From a virus: DNA of 64,000 nucleotides. A program made the position numbers and the translations under genes. Under the pieces are notes generated by a model, which made no database searches, had not been told where the DNA came from, and was given only the letters and a program-made list of their open reading frames with translations. Of the stretch, positions 25,434-33,662 are shown in pieces. The stretch spans positions 29,687 to 93,686 of the IMG/VR virus record IMGVR_UViG_3300024307_000003; one strand, 5' to 3'. Within the stretch, counting starts at the first letter, position 1; every line of letters starts with the position of its first letter.

Positions 25434-27758
25434 TCTCTGTGATGTAAAAATCCACTAATATTTGTAAATTGATTTTGAACTGGTGCCTGTACAGATGCTG
25501 ACATGGCTCCGGCTAATCCTTTAATGTCCACTACTTGTTCTCTAGCGAGGAAATTGAAACACGATGCTGAGCTATCCGCCCAATCAATTTTTACCCGCGC
25601 TGTAGCTTCTTGACCAACAAACTGCTCTAATTCCTTTAAGAAGGCTTCAAGAGATGCTTGGTTTTTGAAAGAGGACTTTACAATCCTCACCAGTCCATTC
25701 ATACATGCAGCAGAAAATGGTTCAAAACGTGTAAGCTTGCTTTTATTTCCCGGCATAGGATCAGCTCTTACAACAAAACCTTTCTCTATAAGTTTTTTTG
25801 CGGACTCAAGAAACTCTGTATCTCCTGCTTGAGCAGGATCGCGGCTGAACACAACGGAACACTCAGGCCCATCTGACTCGGCCTGTTTTTGTATCAGAAG
25901 ATCACGTTCACCCGGAAGCCTTCTGAACTTACCAAAAATACCCGTATCTGCGTCTGTACATTCAGGATGATGATTACCCATCAAATAATAATATCCATCT
26001 TTATCTTTAGCCATATGCGTTGAGGCTGTGTAGTCTGGATACTTATTAATGTCTGTCGGAACTGAAGAGGCTTTATCCCATGCTCTTGCATGTTTAGCGT
26101 TTGCTGGTACTTTATCTACTACAGTCAACCAATCCCTATTGAAATAACTTCCTTCGTTAAGGACGTATTTCCAACACCCATCTAACAATGCAGCTTTCTC
26201 TGCTTTAGTGTTAGCATCAAGAACGTCTGCGTATTCGGGGTTGTTGTCCAACAACTTTTGGTTGTCGGTCAGCTTGGAAGGTATGAAGGTGTAGGTAAGA
26301 GGATTCTTACCGGGGAAGTTAGTGCGGAGTTCTTCTTCACTCCAAGAAGTGAAGAGATTTCCTTCGAAGAATATGAAGTAGCGTATTTTTCCAGACAATT
26401 CCAGAATTGCATAACCATCTTCATCAAGCCAAGGTTCTATCCATTCCTTAATCCAGCAATCAGGTTCAGGGTTACAACTCACCCGAACAAAAGACCTATG
26501 TACGGAAGCAGAACGTGTTCTTGTTCTAACATAATTGAAATGATCGAACTTGAACTGTGTTCCTTCATCGAAATATATACCTGTATACTGAGCACCTTGA
26601 TAAGTCTTCTTGTGCTTATCTAATTCGAGATAAGAAAATTTACAGCTTGCTCCTGAAGGGAATATAATTCTATGGTCTTTCTCTTTTATTCTAGCCTTAC
26701 CTTTAAACTTACCAGTAAGGGGTCCAGAAGTATGAACAAGGAAGGGAAGATAAAGCTCCTGAGCTTCTGGCCATAAAGATTCATCCAGCTGTGTTGTGTT
26801 CTGTCGAAAATAGATAGCTTTGTATTTAGGATCATCTATATACTTCAAGCTATCCATGAGAAGGGCGTAGCTCTTGCCGCCGCCTGCTGCCTATTTGTTT
26901 CTCAAGTCTCCTTGAGGATCGGACTATATCTTCACCCTTTTAGGGGCACCTTGTTTCGGGCTGTAATTACAGCCCTACTCTACTCCCTTCCAGCTATGCC
27001 GTGGTTTCGATAGTCTCTGAACGTAGTTCTTTTGTCAGGTCGCATAACTTCCTGCCAGTAAGAAGTTCACCAATATAGTCTTGTCTGCAATGTAGCCCAA
27101 AGTAATTCTTTATTTCTTTGTAGCTTTTACCTTGTCTGTGCATAACGAATATTGATGTTATCTCATCCATTGATAGGTGAGAAAAGGTCTTACCTTTTGT
27201 TTTTATATTTCCAGTTCTTACAGCGTGACGCACATTCTCATAACCGCTAACATATTCTAAATTTTCGAGCCTGTTGTTGAGTTTTATGCCGTCTTTATGG
27301 TTTACTTGGTGCTTACCTTCTGGTTTTAATATAAATGTTTCAGCAATTAGAATATGCGTCCGTACAGAACGTCTTTTATTGCCATCTACAAGTATAATTT
27401 CTTCGTATCCGTCCCATGTAATTTTACCTTTAAGACGGGCACACCTTTTTCCTTGAATAAAACCTTCACTATCTGCAAAATAACCGGGAAAATTAAAAAT
27501 CTCTTTCTTCAAAAGAACCTCCGCTGCTGATTGTCTAATCTTATTTGTTTTCATACCTTCACGCTCTATGTTACCATACACGTTGTGGTCAAACAAGCTT
27601 TAAAGAGTTTCCAGCAATTAAAGGTGTTTATTTTGACGCATTACTGCGAAAGGTGGCACATTTCTACCACCGTAAAATACTAAATGAATCTCGGTAGGAA
27701 CATTTATGAAAGCCGATTGTGGACCGCGCTGTGGTTGTACAATATAGTATTCACTCAT
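25430..27758 (-). CDS. Terminase large subunit, split by a group I intron (join 27758..27666, 26890..25430)
   Basis: Exon 1 (27758-27666) begins with ATG after AAGGAGG and encodes 31 residues ending ...EIHLVFYGG. Exon 2 (26890-25430) continues in frame with AAGGGKSYALL and 475 more residues, giving 517 residues. The joined sequence YGG-AAGGGKS is the ATPase Walker A motif, which neither piece contains alone. Later features are Walker B-like TGIYFDEG and a nuclease domain with Asp residues (HARAWDKAS, VVFSRDPAQAG, VKIDWADSS). The enzyme cuts and pumps DNA into the head through the portal. Without splicing, exon 1 runs to a stop 17 codons into the intron. Confidence 0.9.
26891..27665 (-). ncRNA. 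Group I intron in the terminase P-loop
   Basis: The 775-nt insertion has visible group I hallmarks. P1 forms between the exon end GGUGGU (27671-27666) and the internal guide GCCACC (27657-27652), with a U-G wobble at the 5' splice site. The P element reads AATTGCTGGAAA (27619-27608), the R element GTTCAGAGACTA (27022-27011) and the S element AAGATATAGTCC (26932-26921). The last intron base is G at 26891. P7 can pair between GACTA (R) and TAGTC (S). The HNH gene lies between P and R. Removal restores the terminase frame exactly. Confidence 0.92.
26994..27554 (-). CDS. HNH homing endonuclease inside the intron
   Basis: I chose ATG 27554 (186 residues, MKTNKIRQSAAEVL) over a TTG 14 codons upstream. 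The protein has a NUMOD4-like start (FNFPGYFADSEGFIQG) and an HNH core, THILIAETFI...HQVNHKDGIKLNNRLENLEYVS. Its C-terminal region has DNA-binding repeats (MDEITSIFVMHRQGKSYKEI). Such enzymes cut intronless alleles and spread the intron. Its last codons overlap the intron's R element, so coding and ribozyme constraints coincide there. Confidence 0.88.
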   Translation of the reverse strand: MKTNKIRQSAAEVLLKKEIFNFPGYFADSEGFIQGKRCARLKGKITWDGYEEIILVDGNKRRSVRTHILIAETFILKPEGKHQVNHKDGIKLNNRLENLEYVSGYENVRHAVRTGNIKTKGKTFSHLSMDEITSIFVMHRQGKSYKEIKNYFGLHCRQDYIGELLTGRKLCDLTKELRSETIETTA

Positions 27759-27790
27759 TGTCCCTCCTTAGGTCATAGCCCTTGTATTTA

Positions 27791-29257
27791 TTATTCCCAG
27801 TAATAGTCATACTGGATGTTAGTTGCAATTGTTCCCGAAGTACCTACCGTACCAATATGCTTGACGCACAGCTGAACAAATTCTCCGGGGTTGACATAAA
27901 TCGGGTTCTTAAACGTAGCTACAGGGTTTATTTGAGAAACAATAGTGTTAACAGCTTGTGCAGCTGTCACTGTCTGTGTAAGTTCTGGAAGCAGTACAAT
28001 ACGGCGGGCTTTTGTTGTAGCAGCTTCTGCTGTAGCCAACGATACTGCTGTATGTCCAAACGCCAGAGTAAATATCCGGTTCATAGGTCCACCAGCCAGT
28101 ACAGTTTGAACAAAAGAAGACAACTTAATACCAGTGATAACCAAACGCTTACCTGTTGTGTTGGCACCTGCTGCTGGAACCTGATAAGAATTCAGAATAC
28201 CGTCTGTGTTAACTGCCAACGTAAAAGTTTCCCAAGCCTGACCACCAAGACCGCCCGGTAAGTTTGCAGTGAGGGCAGTGTTAGACGGAACGGCTGCGGT
28301 TGGGTTGGTGGAGTTGGTATAGGTAGCCAAACTACCCATTGTTCCGCCAGTTAAACCTTGGTAACTTCCGTATATACCATTAGCTATATTACCTGCTTCG
28401 CGGGTAATATTCATACCACCTACACGAACGTTATAGTTGGATAGGTTGCAGTTTAGAGTGGCCGAAGCAGCACCACCTACAATTGCGTGCCGCAAGAAAA
28501 CCGGGAGAGCTGGGGAGGCATGTGGTTGTCCTTGACCACTGGGAGTATTTATCACTGCGTAAAGGTCTGTAGATTCACCATCGTTAATCCAGAACTCTGT
28601 GGCCCTGTGGTGAATATAAACAATAAACTGGTATTTCTGGTTAAGAGAGGGGGTAAAGTTCATTACAGAACTAACTCTCTCTGTACCGTTAAAGTTTGAT
28701 ACCCCAAATAAACCTGCCGATGTTACACGGAAATATGCCCCGTCTGTAGGAGCATAGGGGTTCGATGTGGCGTTAAGACCTAAACCAAAATCGACAACTG
28801 TGTTTGCTACTAACCAAGCAGAGAAAGAAATTTCAATATCTGCTGATGTTGTACAAGTTCCGTAAGTAGGAAACGTTGCGTATGTGCGGAAAGATGTTCC
28901 TGTGGTGGTGGTTGTGATATTACCACCATTGGTTTGCATACCAGCAGTACCCCATGTATTTGTCATGGTGGTGTTATGGTATTGATGCTTACCTGTGTTC
29001 TGTGCCGTAGAATTAAGTGTCTCGTCGTCATACATGGTGTCGAGAGCAACCCGAAGACGATAATCTAAATCTGTTTCTGGTGAATACATTTGAGGGTCTG
29101 TTGCAAGGACAGTGCCCGTATCATTCTCAGAATAAATACGAATACCTCCAACAGAGGCAGGTGTATCACTATTTGCTAGAGTAACTTTTGCATAACCGTT
29201 GGCGTCAGCCGTAAGTTCTGTTATTCCACTTCCGAAGCCAATTTTTGCTCCACTCAT
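27791..29257 (-). CDS. Virion surface protein with jelly-roll and C-terminal beta domain
   Basis: The protein has 488 residues. Residues 90-270 look like a lectin-type jelly roll (ISFSAWLVANTVVDFGLGL, QKYQFIVYIHHRATEFWIND). The C-terminal 180 residues contain RLVITGIKLSSFVQTVLAGGP, FTLAFGHTAVSLATAEAATTKA and VNPGEFVQLCVKHIG. I recognise this pattern from uncharacterised structural proteins of many tailed phages. It follows the collagen-like gene by one base, and together they may form a head or tail fibre. Exact role unknown. Confidence 0.55.
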   Translation of the reverse strand: MSGAKIGFGSGITELTADANGYAKVTLANSDTPASVGGIRIYSENDTGTVLATDPQMYSPETDLDYRLRVALDTMYDDETLNSTAQNTGKHQYHNTTMTNTWGTAGMQTNGGNITTTTTGTSFRTYATFPTYGTCTTSADIEISFSAWLVANTVVDFGLGLNATSNPYAPTDGAYFRVTSAGLFGVSNFNGTERVSSVMNFTPSLNQKYQFIVYIHHRATEFWINDGESTDLYAVINTPSGQGQPHASPALPVFLRHAIVGGAASATLNCNLSNYNVRVGGMNITREAGNIANGIYGSYQGLTGGTMGSLATYTNSTNPTAAVPSNTALTANLPGGLGGQAWETFTLAVNTDGILNSYQVPAAGANTTGKRLVITGIKLSSFVQTVLAGGPMNRIFTLAFGHTAVSLATAEAATTKARRIVLLPELTQTVTAAQAVNTIVSQINPVATFKNPIYVNPGEFVQLCVKHIGTVGTSGTIATNIQYDYYWE

Positions 29258-29258
29258 T

Positions 29259-30227
29259 TTAAATTCCTATACACATAACCGAATACTGGCCTTTAGCCTC
29301 TGCTTCGGAATAGAGGGTTATTGTGAAACCTGTTCCAGCAACAATGTCGCTTACAACAGGTCTGATATTCAGAAGATACATTTCGTCTGGATCAACTCCG
29401 GAGGGGGTTAGAACATTACAAACAACTTCGCTGCTAACACCTACCCAAGATTGTCCTGTTACTATTGTCTGCGCTTTGTCCGTAAAGGAACTACCAAAAT
29501 CACATACAACGTTTACACTACTACCACTTACACCAGCTGGACCAGTAGCGCCCGTAGCGCCTGTTGCACCAGTCTCTCCTTGTATCCCCTGAACGCCTTG
29601 AATGCCCTGAATACCTTGTATTCCCTGCGGACCCTGTAAAGAAGATAATGTTACGATGTTGGTCCACGAAACATCTCCGACATAACGCCACTGAATGTAT
29701 GTACCATTACTTTGAAGCTCTACTTCTCTACCATCAACTCCATTTGTACCTGCCGGACCTTGTATTCCTTGAGCACCAGAAGGCCCTTGAGGGCCAACTT
29801 CGCCTTGTATACCTTGGGGTCCGGTGTTACCCTGAATCCCTTGTGAACCTTGCGGTCCTACTTCTCCCTGTATTCCCTGTATTCCTTGTGGGCCTGTAAT
29901 CTCTGAAAGAAGAATTAAGTTTGTCCAGCTAACATCCCCAACATATCTCCACTGGACGTGTGTAGCAGACTTTTGTAATTCAACTTCCCTTCCATCTACT
30001 CCATCACTTCCGTCAACCCCTGCTGCGCCTGTATCTCCTGTTGGTCCAACCGAACCTGTGGGACCAGTGGCTCCAGTAGGGCCTATAGGCCCTCTTATAC
30101 CTTGTTGGATGGAGGAGACAACACCTCCAGCGTCAACTCCAAAGGAGAGTGTCCCACTATCCCCTTCCTCAAGAAACACTTTCGTGTCAATTGGAGACGA
30201 TTGGAGAATCTTTGTGACAATACTCAC
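29259..30227 (-). CDS. Collagen-like fibre protein
   Basis: The protein has 322 residues. An N-terminal anchor of about 40 residues is followed by three runs of collagen G-x-y triplets (roughly residues 43-80, 111-165 and 195-230). These are separated by two near-identical copies of a globular module with core GREVELQ and WRYVGDVSWTN. A C-terminal beta domain of about 90 residues closes it and probably nucleates trimer folding. Such proteins form thin triple-helical fibres on phage particles. Its start overlaps the upstream adaptor gene by four bases. Confidence 0.85.
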   Translation of the reverse strand: MSIVTKILQSSPIDTKVFLEEGDSGTLSFGVDAGGVVSSIQQGIRGPIGPTGATGPTGSVGPTGDTGAAGVDGSDGVDGREVELQKSATHVQWRYVGDVSWTNLILLSEITGPQGIQGIQGEVGPQGSQGIQGNTGPQGIQGEVGPQGPSGAQGIQGPAGTNGVDGREVELQSNGTYIQWRYVGDVSWTNIVTLSSLQGPQGIQGIQGIQGVQGIQGETGATGATGATGPAGVSGSSVNVVCDFGSSFTDKAQTIVTGQSWVGVSSEVVCNVLTPSGVDPDEMYLLNIRPVVSDIVAGTGFTITLYSEAEAKGQYSVMCIGI

Positions 30228-30535
30228 TGTGTAACACTCCGAAGAACATTGATTTCAAATGTCTCTGTGTATACGACTTCTGTAGAGGGGAGGGTGTAAC
30301 GAATGTCACAATAGAGAATACATATGGGCCAATCATCTGTAGAGCTGTCTGAGAGAGTGAAAATCCCGTTAACGTTGTCTGTACGTGTGACAGTTAATTG
30401 TGAAACAAGTTTGTTACTCTTGTCTCTAATTTGTGCTGCAATTGTCCAGCTTGCAAAATCGGATGGAACTACTCCATCGGATTTAACGGATATATCACGG
30501 GAGAAGGTGGCTCCACGTTTGTGTGAAATCTGCAT
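30224..30535 (-). CDS. Small fibre-adaptor-like protein
   Basis: The protein has 103 residues and begins MQISHKRGATFSRDISVKSDG, then IAAQIRDKSNKLVSQLTVT. It is a short all-beta domain of the kind found at the base of collagen-like phage fibres (BppU/adaptor type). It is the first gene after the leader with alternative hairpins. Its stop overlaps the start of the collagen-like gene, so they are translationally coupled. Confidence 0.55.
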   Translation of the reverse strand: MQISHKRGATFSRDISVKSDGVVPSDFASWTIAAQIRDKSNKLVSQLTVTRTDNVNGIFTLSDSSTDDWPICILYCDIRYTLPSTEVVYTETFEINVLRSVTQ

Positions 30536-30547
30536 GTTCTCTCCGAA

Positions 30548-30625
30548 AGAAAAAAGAAGAGCTACATTTGCAGCTCTGAGGTAGGAGAGCTAATCTCCTA
30601 TGAGGAGAAAGCTTATCGTTCTTGT
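30548..30625 (-). promoter_or_regulatory. Attenuator-like leader ahead of the virion operon
   Basis: On the minus strand two hairpins share one arm: TCTCCT-cat-AGGAGA and AGGAGA-ttagc-TCTCCT. They are followed by a terminator hairpin (AGAGCT/AGCTCT, arms at 30572-30577 and 30558-30563) with a TCTTTTTTCTTT tract. The terminator lies directly ahead of the first structural gene of this segment. Mutually exclusive pairing followed by a terminator is the layout of an attenuator; regulation is inferred. Confidence 0.5.
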
Positions 30626-30650
30626 TATTGTTCAATGCTTTCTTCGAAAC

Positions 30651-30686
30651 AAAGAAAAGCCCGCAACTAGAAATCTCTAGGCGGGC
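30651..30686 (-). terminator. Intrinsic terminator ending the tRNA/structured RNA operon
   Basis: On the minus strand GCCCGC (30686-30681) pairs with GCGGGC (30664-30659). An inner CTAGAgatTTCTAG helix lies between, and TTTTCTTTG follows. It marks the 3' end of the leftward transcript that carries the tRNAs. Confidence 0.75.
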
Positions 30687-30689
30687 TGA

Positions 30690-31670
30690 AGGCTCTATAA
30701 CGAGCACCAATAAAAACGGATACGTTAATGTTGGCTATGTCTGCACGGCTGGCACGGCTGTGCTTGTTGTTATTTCCCAAGAGGAGGGCAATGAAATAGT
30801 TGTGGGTAGTCAGGCCGAACTTCATTTCTGACTCCTGCGACGTTAAGGGTCTGCTTGCAGGCTTTCTCCCTTCGCTTCTACGTGTGGTATCGGATCACCA
30901 ATTTTACCCACACAAATACATTCTCCTAACTAGTATTCAGCCGCTAGGAACCTCCCGGCAACTGTGGAAAATGTATTTATATAGGCACTAGATTTACCAA
31001 CATGCTCTTCGTGGAAACCCACTGTAATATATCCTATGATCTACTCTGTTCTTTCACCAACCACAAAAGTTAACGAACTACTGAGAGTTAGGATATATTA
31101 CGGTGAGGGCCTGTTGATTTCCCTGTTATCAGGCTCAGGGAAGATGCTGGAGGAAATACAGCAAGCATCTCAATTCACTGAATATCTGGATTCTTCCAGT
31201 TTAACATTTATTGATTATGCAGAGTTATACGCTGCAAATAACAATTCTTATAAACCAGAGGATTTTCTTTCCAACCCCTTGTTGGAAAGCTTATTCCTCA
31301 CAACCGCAAGGATTTCTAATTTGTGCAGAACTGGATAACAATCTTTTTTCTCTTGACACGCCATCAATATTTCTATTCATTTCGTGGAATCGGGATTGCT
31401 ATCTCATTCTCTGTCGGCTTTCCTGCTCTTCCAACATCATCTTAGGCGCGACCTAAGCACCATCGAATTTACGTTAGGCGTTGTTGTGTTTCAGCAAGCC
31501 TAGTCCCGGCAGGCCACGCGCATAGCGTCCGGTCTTCTCTACTATCATTGATCACTGCATCAACACAAAGCTGTGATTTTCGAGTAGTCTCTACGTAAAA
31601 CTTTTAATATTCTGGTGGCGTTTTATGACGCGAATATCAGCAGACGCTGCCCGTCGCACGGGGCCATAAT
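30690..31670 (-). ncRNA. Candidate large structured non-coding RNA (3' part)
   Basis: About 980 nt between the last tRNA and the terminator holds no credible gene but many perfect helices on the minus strand. These include CTTAGG/CCTAAG, CTTTCCAAC/GTTGGAAAG (31281-31289 with 31267-31275), CTGGA/TCCAG, AGATGCT/AGCATCT and GTAATATATCCTA/TAGGATATATTAC (31101-31089 with 31036-31024). The last encloses ACTCT/AGAGT and GTTC/GAAC. Further pairs are AAATACATT/AATGTATTT, GTGTGG/CCACAC and AAGGG/CCCTT. Nested long-range pairing next to tRNAs in a phage is typical of large ornate RNAs such as GOLLD or ROOL. Family membership is untested. Confidence 0.6.
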
Positions 31671-31745
31671 TGGTGTTCGTGCAGAGAATTGAACTCTGAT
31701 TAACAGGTTGAAAACCTGCTGTCCTCACCATTGGACGACACGAAC
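31671..31745 (-). tRNA. tRNA-Glu (anticodon TTC)
   Basis: The 75-nt cloverleaf has acceptor GTTCGTG/CACGAAC, discriminator A and an encoded CCA. The anticodon arm AGGTTTTCAACCT gives TTC. The T arm is AGAGTTCAATTCTCT. It is the last tRNA of the cluster, followed directly by the structured RNA. Confidence 0.93.
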
Positions 31746-31751
31746 AATATT

Positions 31752-31825
31752 TGGAGCGGGAAGAGGGGTTCGAACCCTCGCTATCAACTTGGAAGGATGA
31801 AGTGCTACCATTACACCATTCCCGC
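31752..31825 (-). tRNA. tRNA-Gly (anticodon TCC)
   Basis: The 74-nt gene has acceptor GCGGGAA/TTCCCGC, an encoded CCA and a T arm GAGGGTTCGAACCCCTC. The anticodon loop CTTCCAA gives TCC. Six bases separate it from tRNA-Glu. Confidence 0.93.
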
Positions 31826-31830
31826 AAATT

Positions 31831-31906
31831 TGGTGCTGCCATCAGGACTCGAACCTGAAACCTACCGCTTACGAAACGGTTGCTCTACCAGTTGAGCTAC
31901 AGCAGC
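31831..31906 (-). tRNA. tRNA-Thr (anticodon CGT)
   Basis: The 76-nt gene has acceptor GCTGCTG/TGGCAGC, D stem GCTC/GAGC and T arm TCAGGTTCGAGTCCTGA. The anticodon loop TTCGTAA gives CGT. CCA is encoded. All parts fit a standard cloverleaf. Confidence 0.93.
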
Positions 31907-31914
31907 ATACTTCG

Positions 31915-32040
31915 TGGGGGAGGCTGGAGTCGAACCAGCAAGCCAGATAAACTACTCACAAGGCTTAAAGCCGGCTGCCTTGTTTTCACTCACGAGACTA
32001 CCCCTCTCTGGGGCTGCGTATCCCATTCCGCCACTCCCCC
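31915..32040 (-). tRNA. Leu-like class II tRNA gene with about 38 extra nucleotides
   Basis: The ends are tRNA-like: acceptor GGGGGAG/CTCCCCC, a Leu-type D region (TGGCGGAATGGG, ATACGC) and a perfect T arm GCTGGTTCGACTCCAGC. But the middle is 76 nt where a class II tRNA has 31-38. It contains CCCC/GGGG, a 7-bp ACAAGGC/GCCTTGT stem with a 12-nt loop containing TTTAA, and GCAGCC twice. No standard anticodon arm can be drawn, so the anticodon is undetermined. CCA is not encoded. It may be a decayed or insertion-bearing tRNA. Confidence 0.6.
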
Positions 32041-32046
32041 GTAATT

Positions 32047-32122
32047 TGGTCGGAGATACAGGATTTGAACCTGTGACATTTTGCTCCCAAAGCAAACGCG
32101 CTACCAGACTGCGCTAATCTCC
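32047..32122 (-). tRNA. tRNA-Pro (anticodon TGG)
   Basis: The 76-nt gene has acceptor GGAGATT/TATCTCC-type pairing and D stem GCGC/GCGC. The anticodon arm TTTGC-TTTGGGA-GCAAA gives TGG. The T arm is CACAGGTTCAAATCCTGT and CCA is encoded. It is the first tRNA of the cluster after the structured leader. Confidence 0.93.
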
Positions 32123-32482
32123 AATAAACGATCCGGACACCACTTGGAAACAACAACGTTGTCCCTCGGCCCGCCTTGGCGCGAGCACAGGGAAGAGTAT
32201 GAATCCTCCCTGCTGGGTAGCGCTCGATCTCATCCGGTGTTCCCTTTTCAGGGAGTCGCTACGTTCGTGTGTCCAGAAGGGGAGGAACTATGTTCCCACG
32301 AATCTTCTGGCACGCAATTGATTAATCTTAAAATGTGCCTACCCGAAGTTACCTTCCGTCTGCAAGCAACAAACTCCCTTGTCAGTTCAAGGGAAGGTAG
32401 GGCTTAAGTCATCACCGGTATGGAGGCCGGGAGAGGTGTCCTCAGAAGATGGAACACATAATTAACAAACTTCCCTATTTGT
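32123..32482 (-). ncRNA. Structured leader of the tRNA operon
   Basis: Between the promoter and tRNA-Pro there is no gene but strong helices on the minus strand. CCCTTG/CAAGGG lies inside ACCTTCC/GGAAGGT. CCAGAAG/CTTCTGG encloses GGAAC-ATA-GTTCC. GTAGCG/CGCTAC encloses CCCT-GAAA-AGGG (a GNRA tetraloop). GCAGGGA/TCCCTGTGC also forms. It may be the 5' half of the same large RNA as 30690-31670, with the tRNAs embedded. Confidence 0.5.
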
Positions 32483-32488
32483 ATTTAC

Positions 32489-32517
32489 ATCCTAGCAGAT
32501 TATTTTCTGTTTGTCAA
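32489..32517 (-). promoter_or_regulatory. Promoter of the tRNA/structured RNA operon
   Basis: The minus strand shows TTGACA (32517-32512), a 17-base spacer ending in TGC, and TAGGAT (32494-32489). This is a near-consensus sigma70-type promoter with an extended -10. No protein start follows within 1.9 kb, so it appears dedicated to RNA genes. Confidence 0.8.
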
Positions 32518-32533
32518 CACCCAATCTGAAATT

Positions 32534-32839
32534 TTATACAGCTACAGGGAAGCGTCTGAATTCGGCTACAACACCTTTCCCAACTTCCTGCTTACGCTCT
32601 TCTTCCCTGTTGGCAGGTTCGCCCATAAGCTTCTCAGCAGCTTGGGCGTACAGCCAATGCAGCTTCAGGATTTTATCCAGAATCCCAGCACGAGTAGCAG
32701 GATTAACCGCAGGATCAAACGCCAGCTTCGACATGGCCTCGTAGGCAGGAACTGCGTCTTTGTTCACCAGATCCTGAAGCTCTGTGATATTGTCAAATGT
32801 CTTCTTGGCTGCTCTTACATTCTTGGATACATTAGCCAT
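32534..32839 (-). CDS. Small helical protein, possible terminase small subunit
   Basis: The 101-residue protein is almost entirely helical: MANVSKNVRAAKKTFDNIT, then DPAVNPATRAGILDKILKLH. Segments like the latter occur in small terminase proteins, and no other candidate is present. But the large terminase is 5 kb further downstream, so the call is tentative. It overlaps the upstream gene by eight bases. Confidence 0.4.
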   Translation of the reverse strand: MANVSKNVRAAKKTFDNITELQDLVNKDAVPAYEAMSKLAFDPAVNPATRAGILDKILKLHWLYAQAAEKLMGEPANREEERKQEVGKGVVAEFRRFPVAV

Positions 32840-33134
32840 CTAATTCTTCTTCCTCTCCTGAATCTCTTAGGGCTTGTAGAACATTTTCTAATAGCTCTAT
32901 CAACACCCATGTATCTTGTGTATTGCTTTGGATCAGTTTGTAATTGCTATCATCTTGTAACACTGTAAGTCCTACAGTGGGTTTGAAGTCGTATTCGTTC
33001 CCCTCCTCGTCTCGGAGGTAGATAGCGTTCTCTTCAAGGGCTACTACTAAACTAGCTAGGTTGTTTAGGATGTTCTCTATCTCATCGGCAACAGGAGGAG
33101 AGGAACGTTTGAACTCAAGAATCTTTCCAGACAT
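32832..33134 (-). CDS. Hypothetical acidic protein
   Basis: The 100-residue protein is acidic at the C-terminus (DSGEEEELDG), with a helical ADEIENILNNLASLVVALEE segment followed by YLRDEEGNEYDF. I do not recognise a family. It is the first gene behind the leftward promoter of the divergent control region and is coupled by overlap to the next gene. Confidence 0.6.
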   Translation of the reverse strand: MSGKILEFKRSSPPVADEIENILNNLASLVVALEENAIYLRDEEGNEYDFKPTVGLTVLQDDSNYKLIQSNTQDTWVLIELLENVLQALRDSGEEEELDG

Positions 33135-33378
33135 ACTACCAATCCTCTTGTTGTTTTAATCCAGATAAGTTAAAATCTAAAAGAAAGAAAAAGAACCAAA
33201 AAGAAAGAAAATAACTAAATAAGTATATAATACTATAATCTATACATAGCTTTGTACTATACCTTGCTATACTATGCGTTGCTACTTCTTAACCTACTAA
33301 GGAAACTCACTACGTTCGTTTCTATTCCTTGCTTAGGCGGACAATATCGTTTCACTCATTGTCCTGTTCAGTAGGACC

Positions 33379-33407
33379 ATTTTAGCAATAATTTTTTAGT
33401 TTGTCAA
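33379..33407 (-). promoter_or_regulatory. Leftward promoter
   Basis: The minus strand shows TTGACA (33407-33402), 17 bases ending in TGC, and TAAAAT (33384-33379). It lies about 250 bases ahead of the 33134 start and would drive the leftward genes. Confidence 0.75.
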
Positions 33408-33634
33408 TACCTAATTACTAATCTTTACAAAATTAATACTAATTAGTTACATTAGTGTATACTTTATTTACTAGTTGGATTAGGAAAAGATTCGTTAGCT
33501 GTAGACTCTACGCTTCGCTTCGTAGTCTACTTGAAGCTGTGTCCTAGTGAGTCGGACACAGCGAATATAATATAATAATAAAGTAACTTAACTAATATCT
33601 TTGGTGTAAATCTCTTCTTCAAAGAAGAATTGTC

Positions 33635-33662
33635 TTGACTTTGTGTCAGAATCTGCTAAGAT
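33635..33662 (+). promoter_or_regulatory. Rightward promoter
   Basis: TTGACT, a 16-base spacer ending in TGC, and TAAGAT form a near-consensus promoter 45 bases ahead of the first rightward gene. It shares the extended TGCTAnnAT -10 with the leftward promoters. Confidence 0.75.

Noticed and set aside
31036-31338. A 100-codon rightward frame within the structured RNA region
   Set aside because: It has no ribosome site, contains a perfect 9-bp hairpin and half of a 13-bp long-range helix, and opposes the direction of the tRNA transcript. RNA structure explains it better.
30720-31590. Additional tRNA genes hidden in the structured region
   Set aside because: No T-arm consensus (TTCRA in a 5-bp stem) could be found on either strand.
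31591-32117. Short frames with protein-like words overlapping the tRNA cluster
   Set aside because: These are translations of tRNA genes (typical spurious products of T arms) and not genes.
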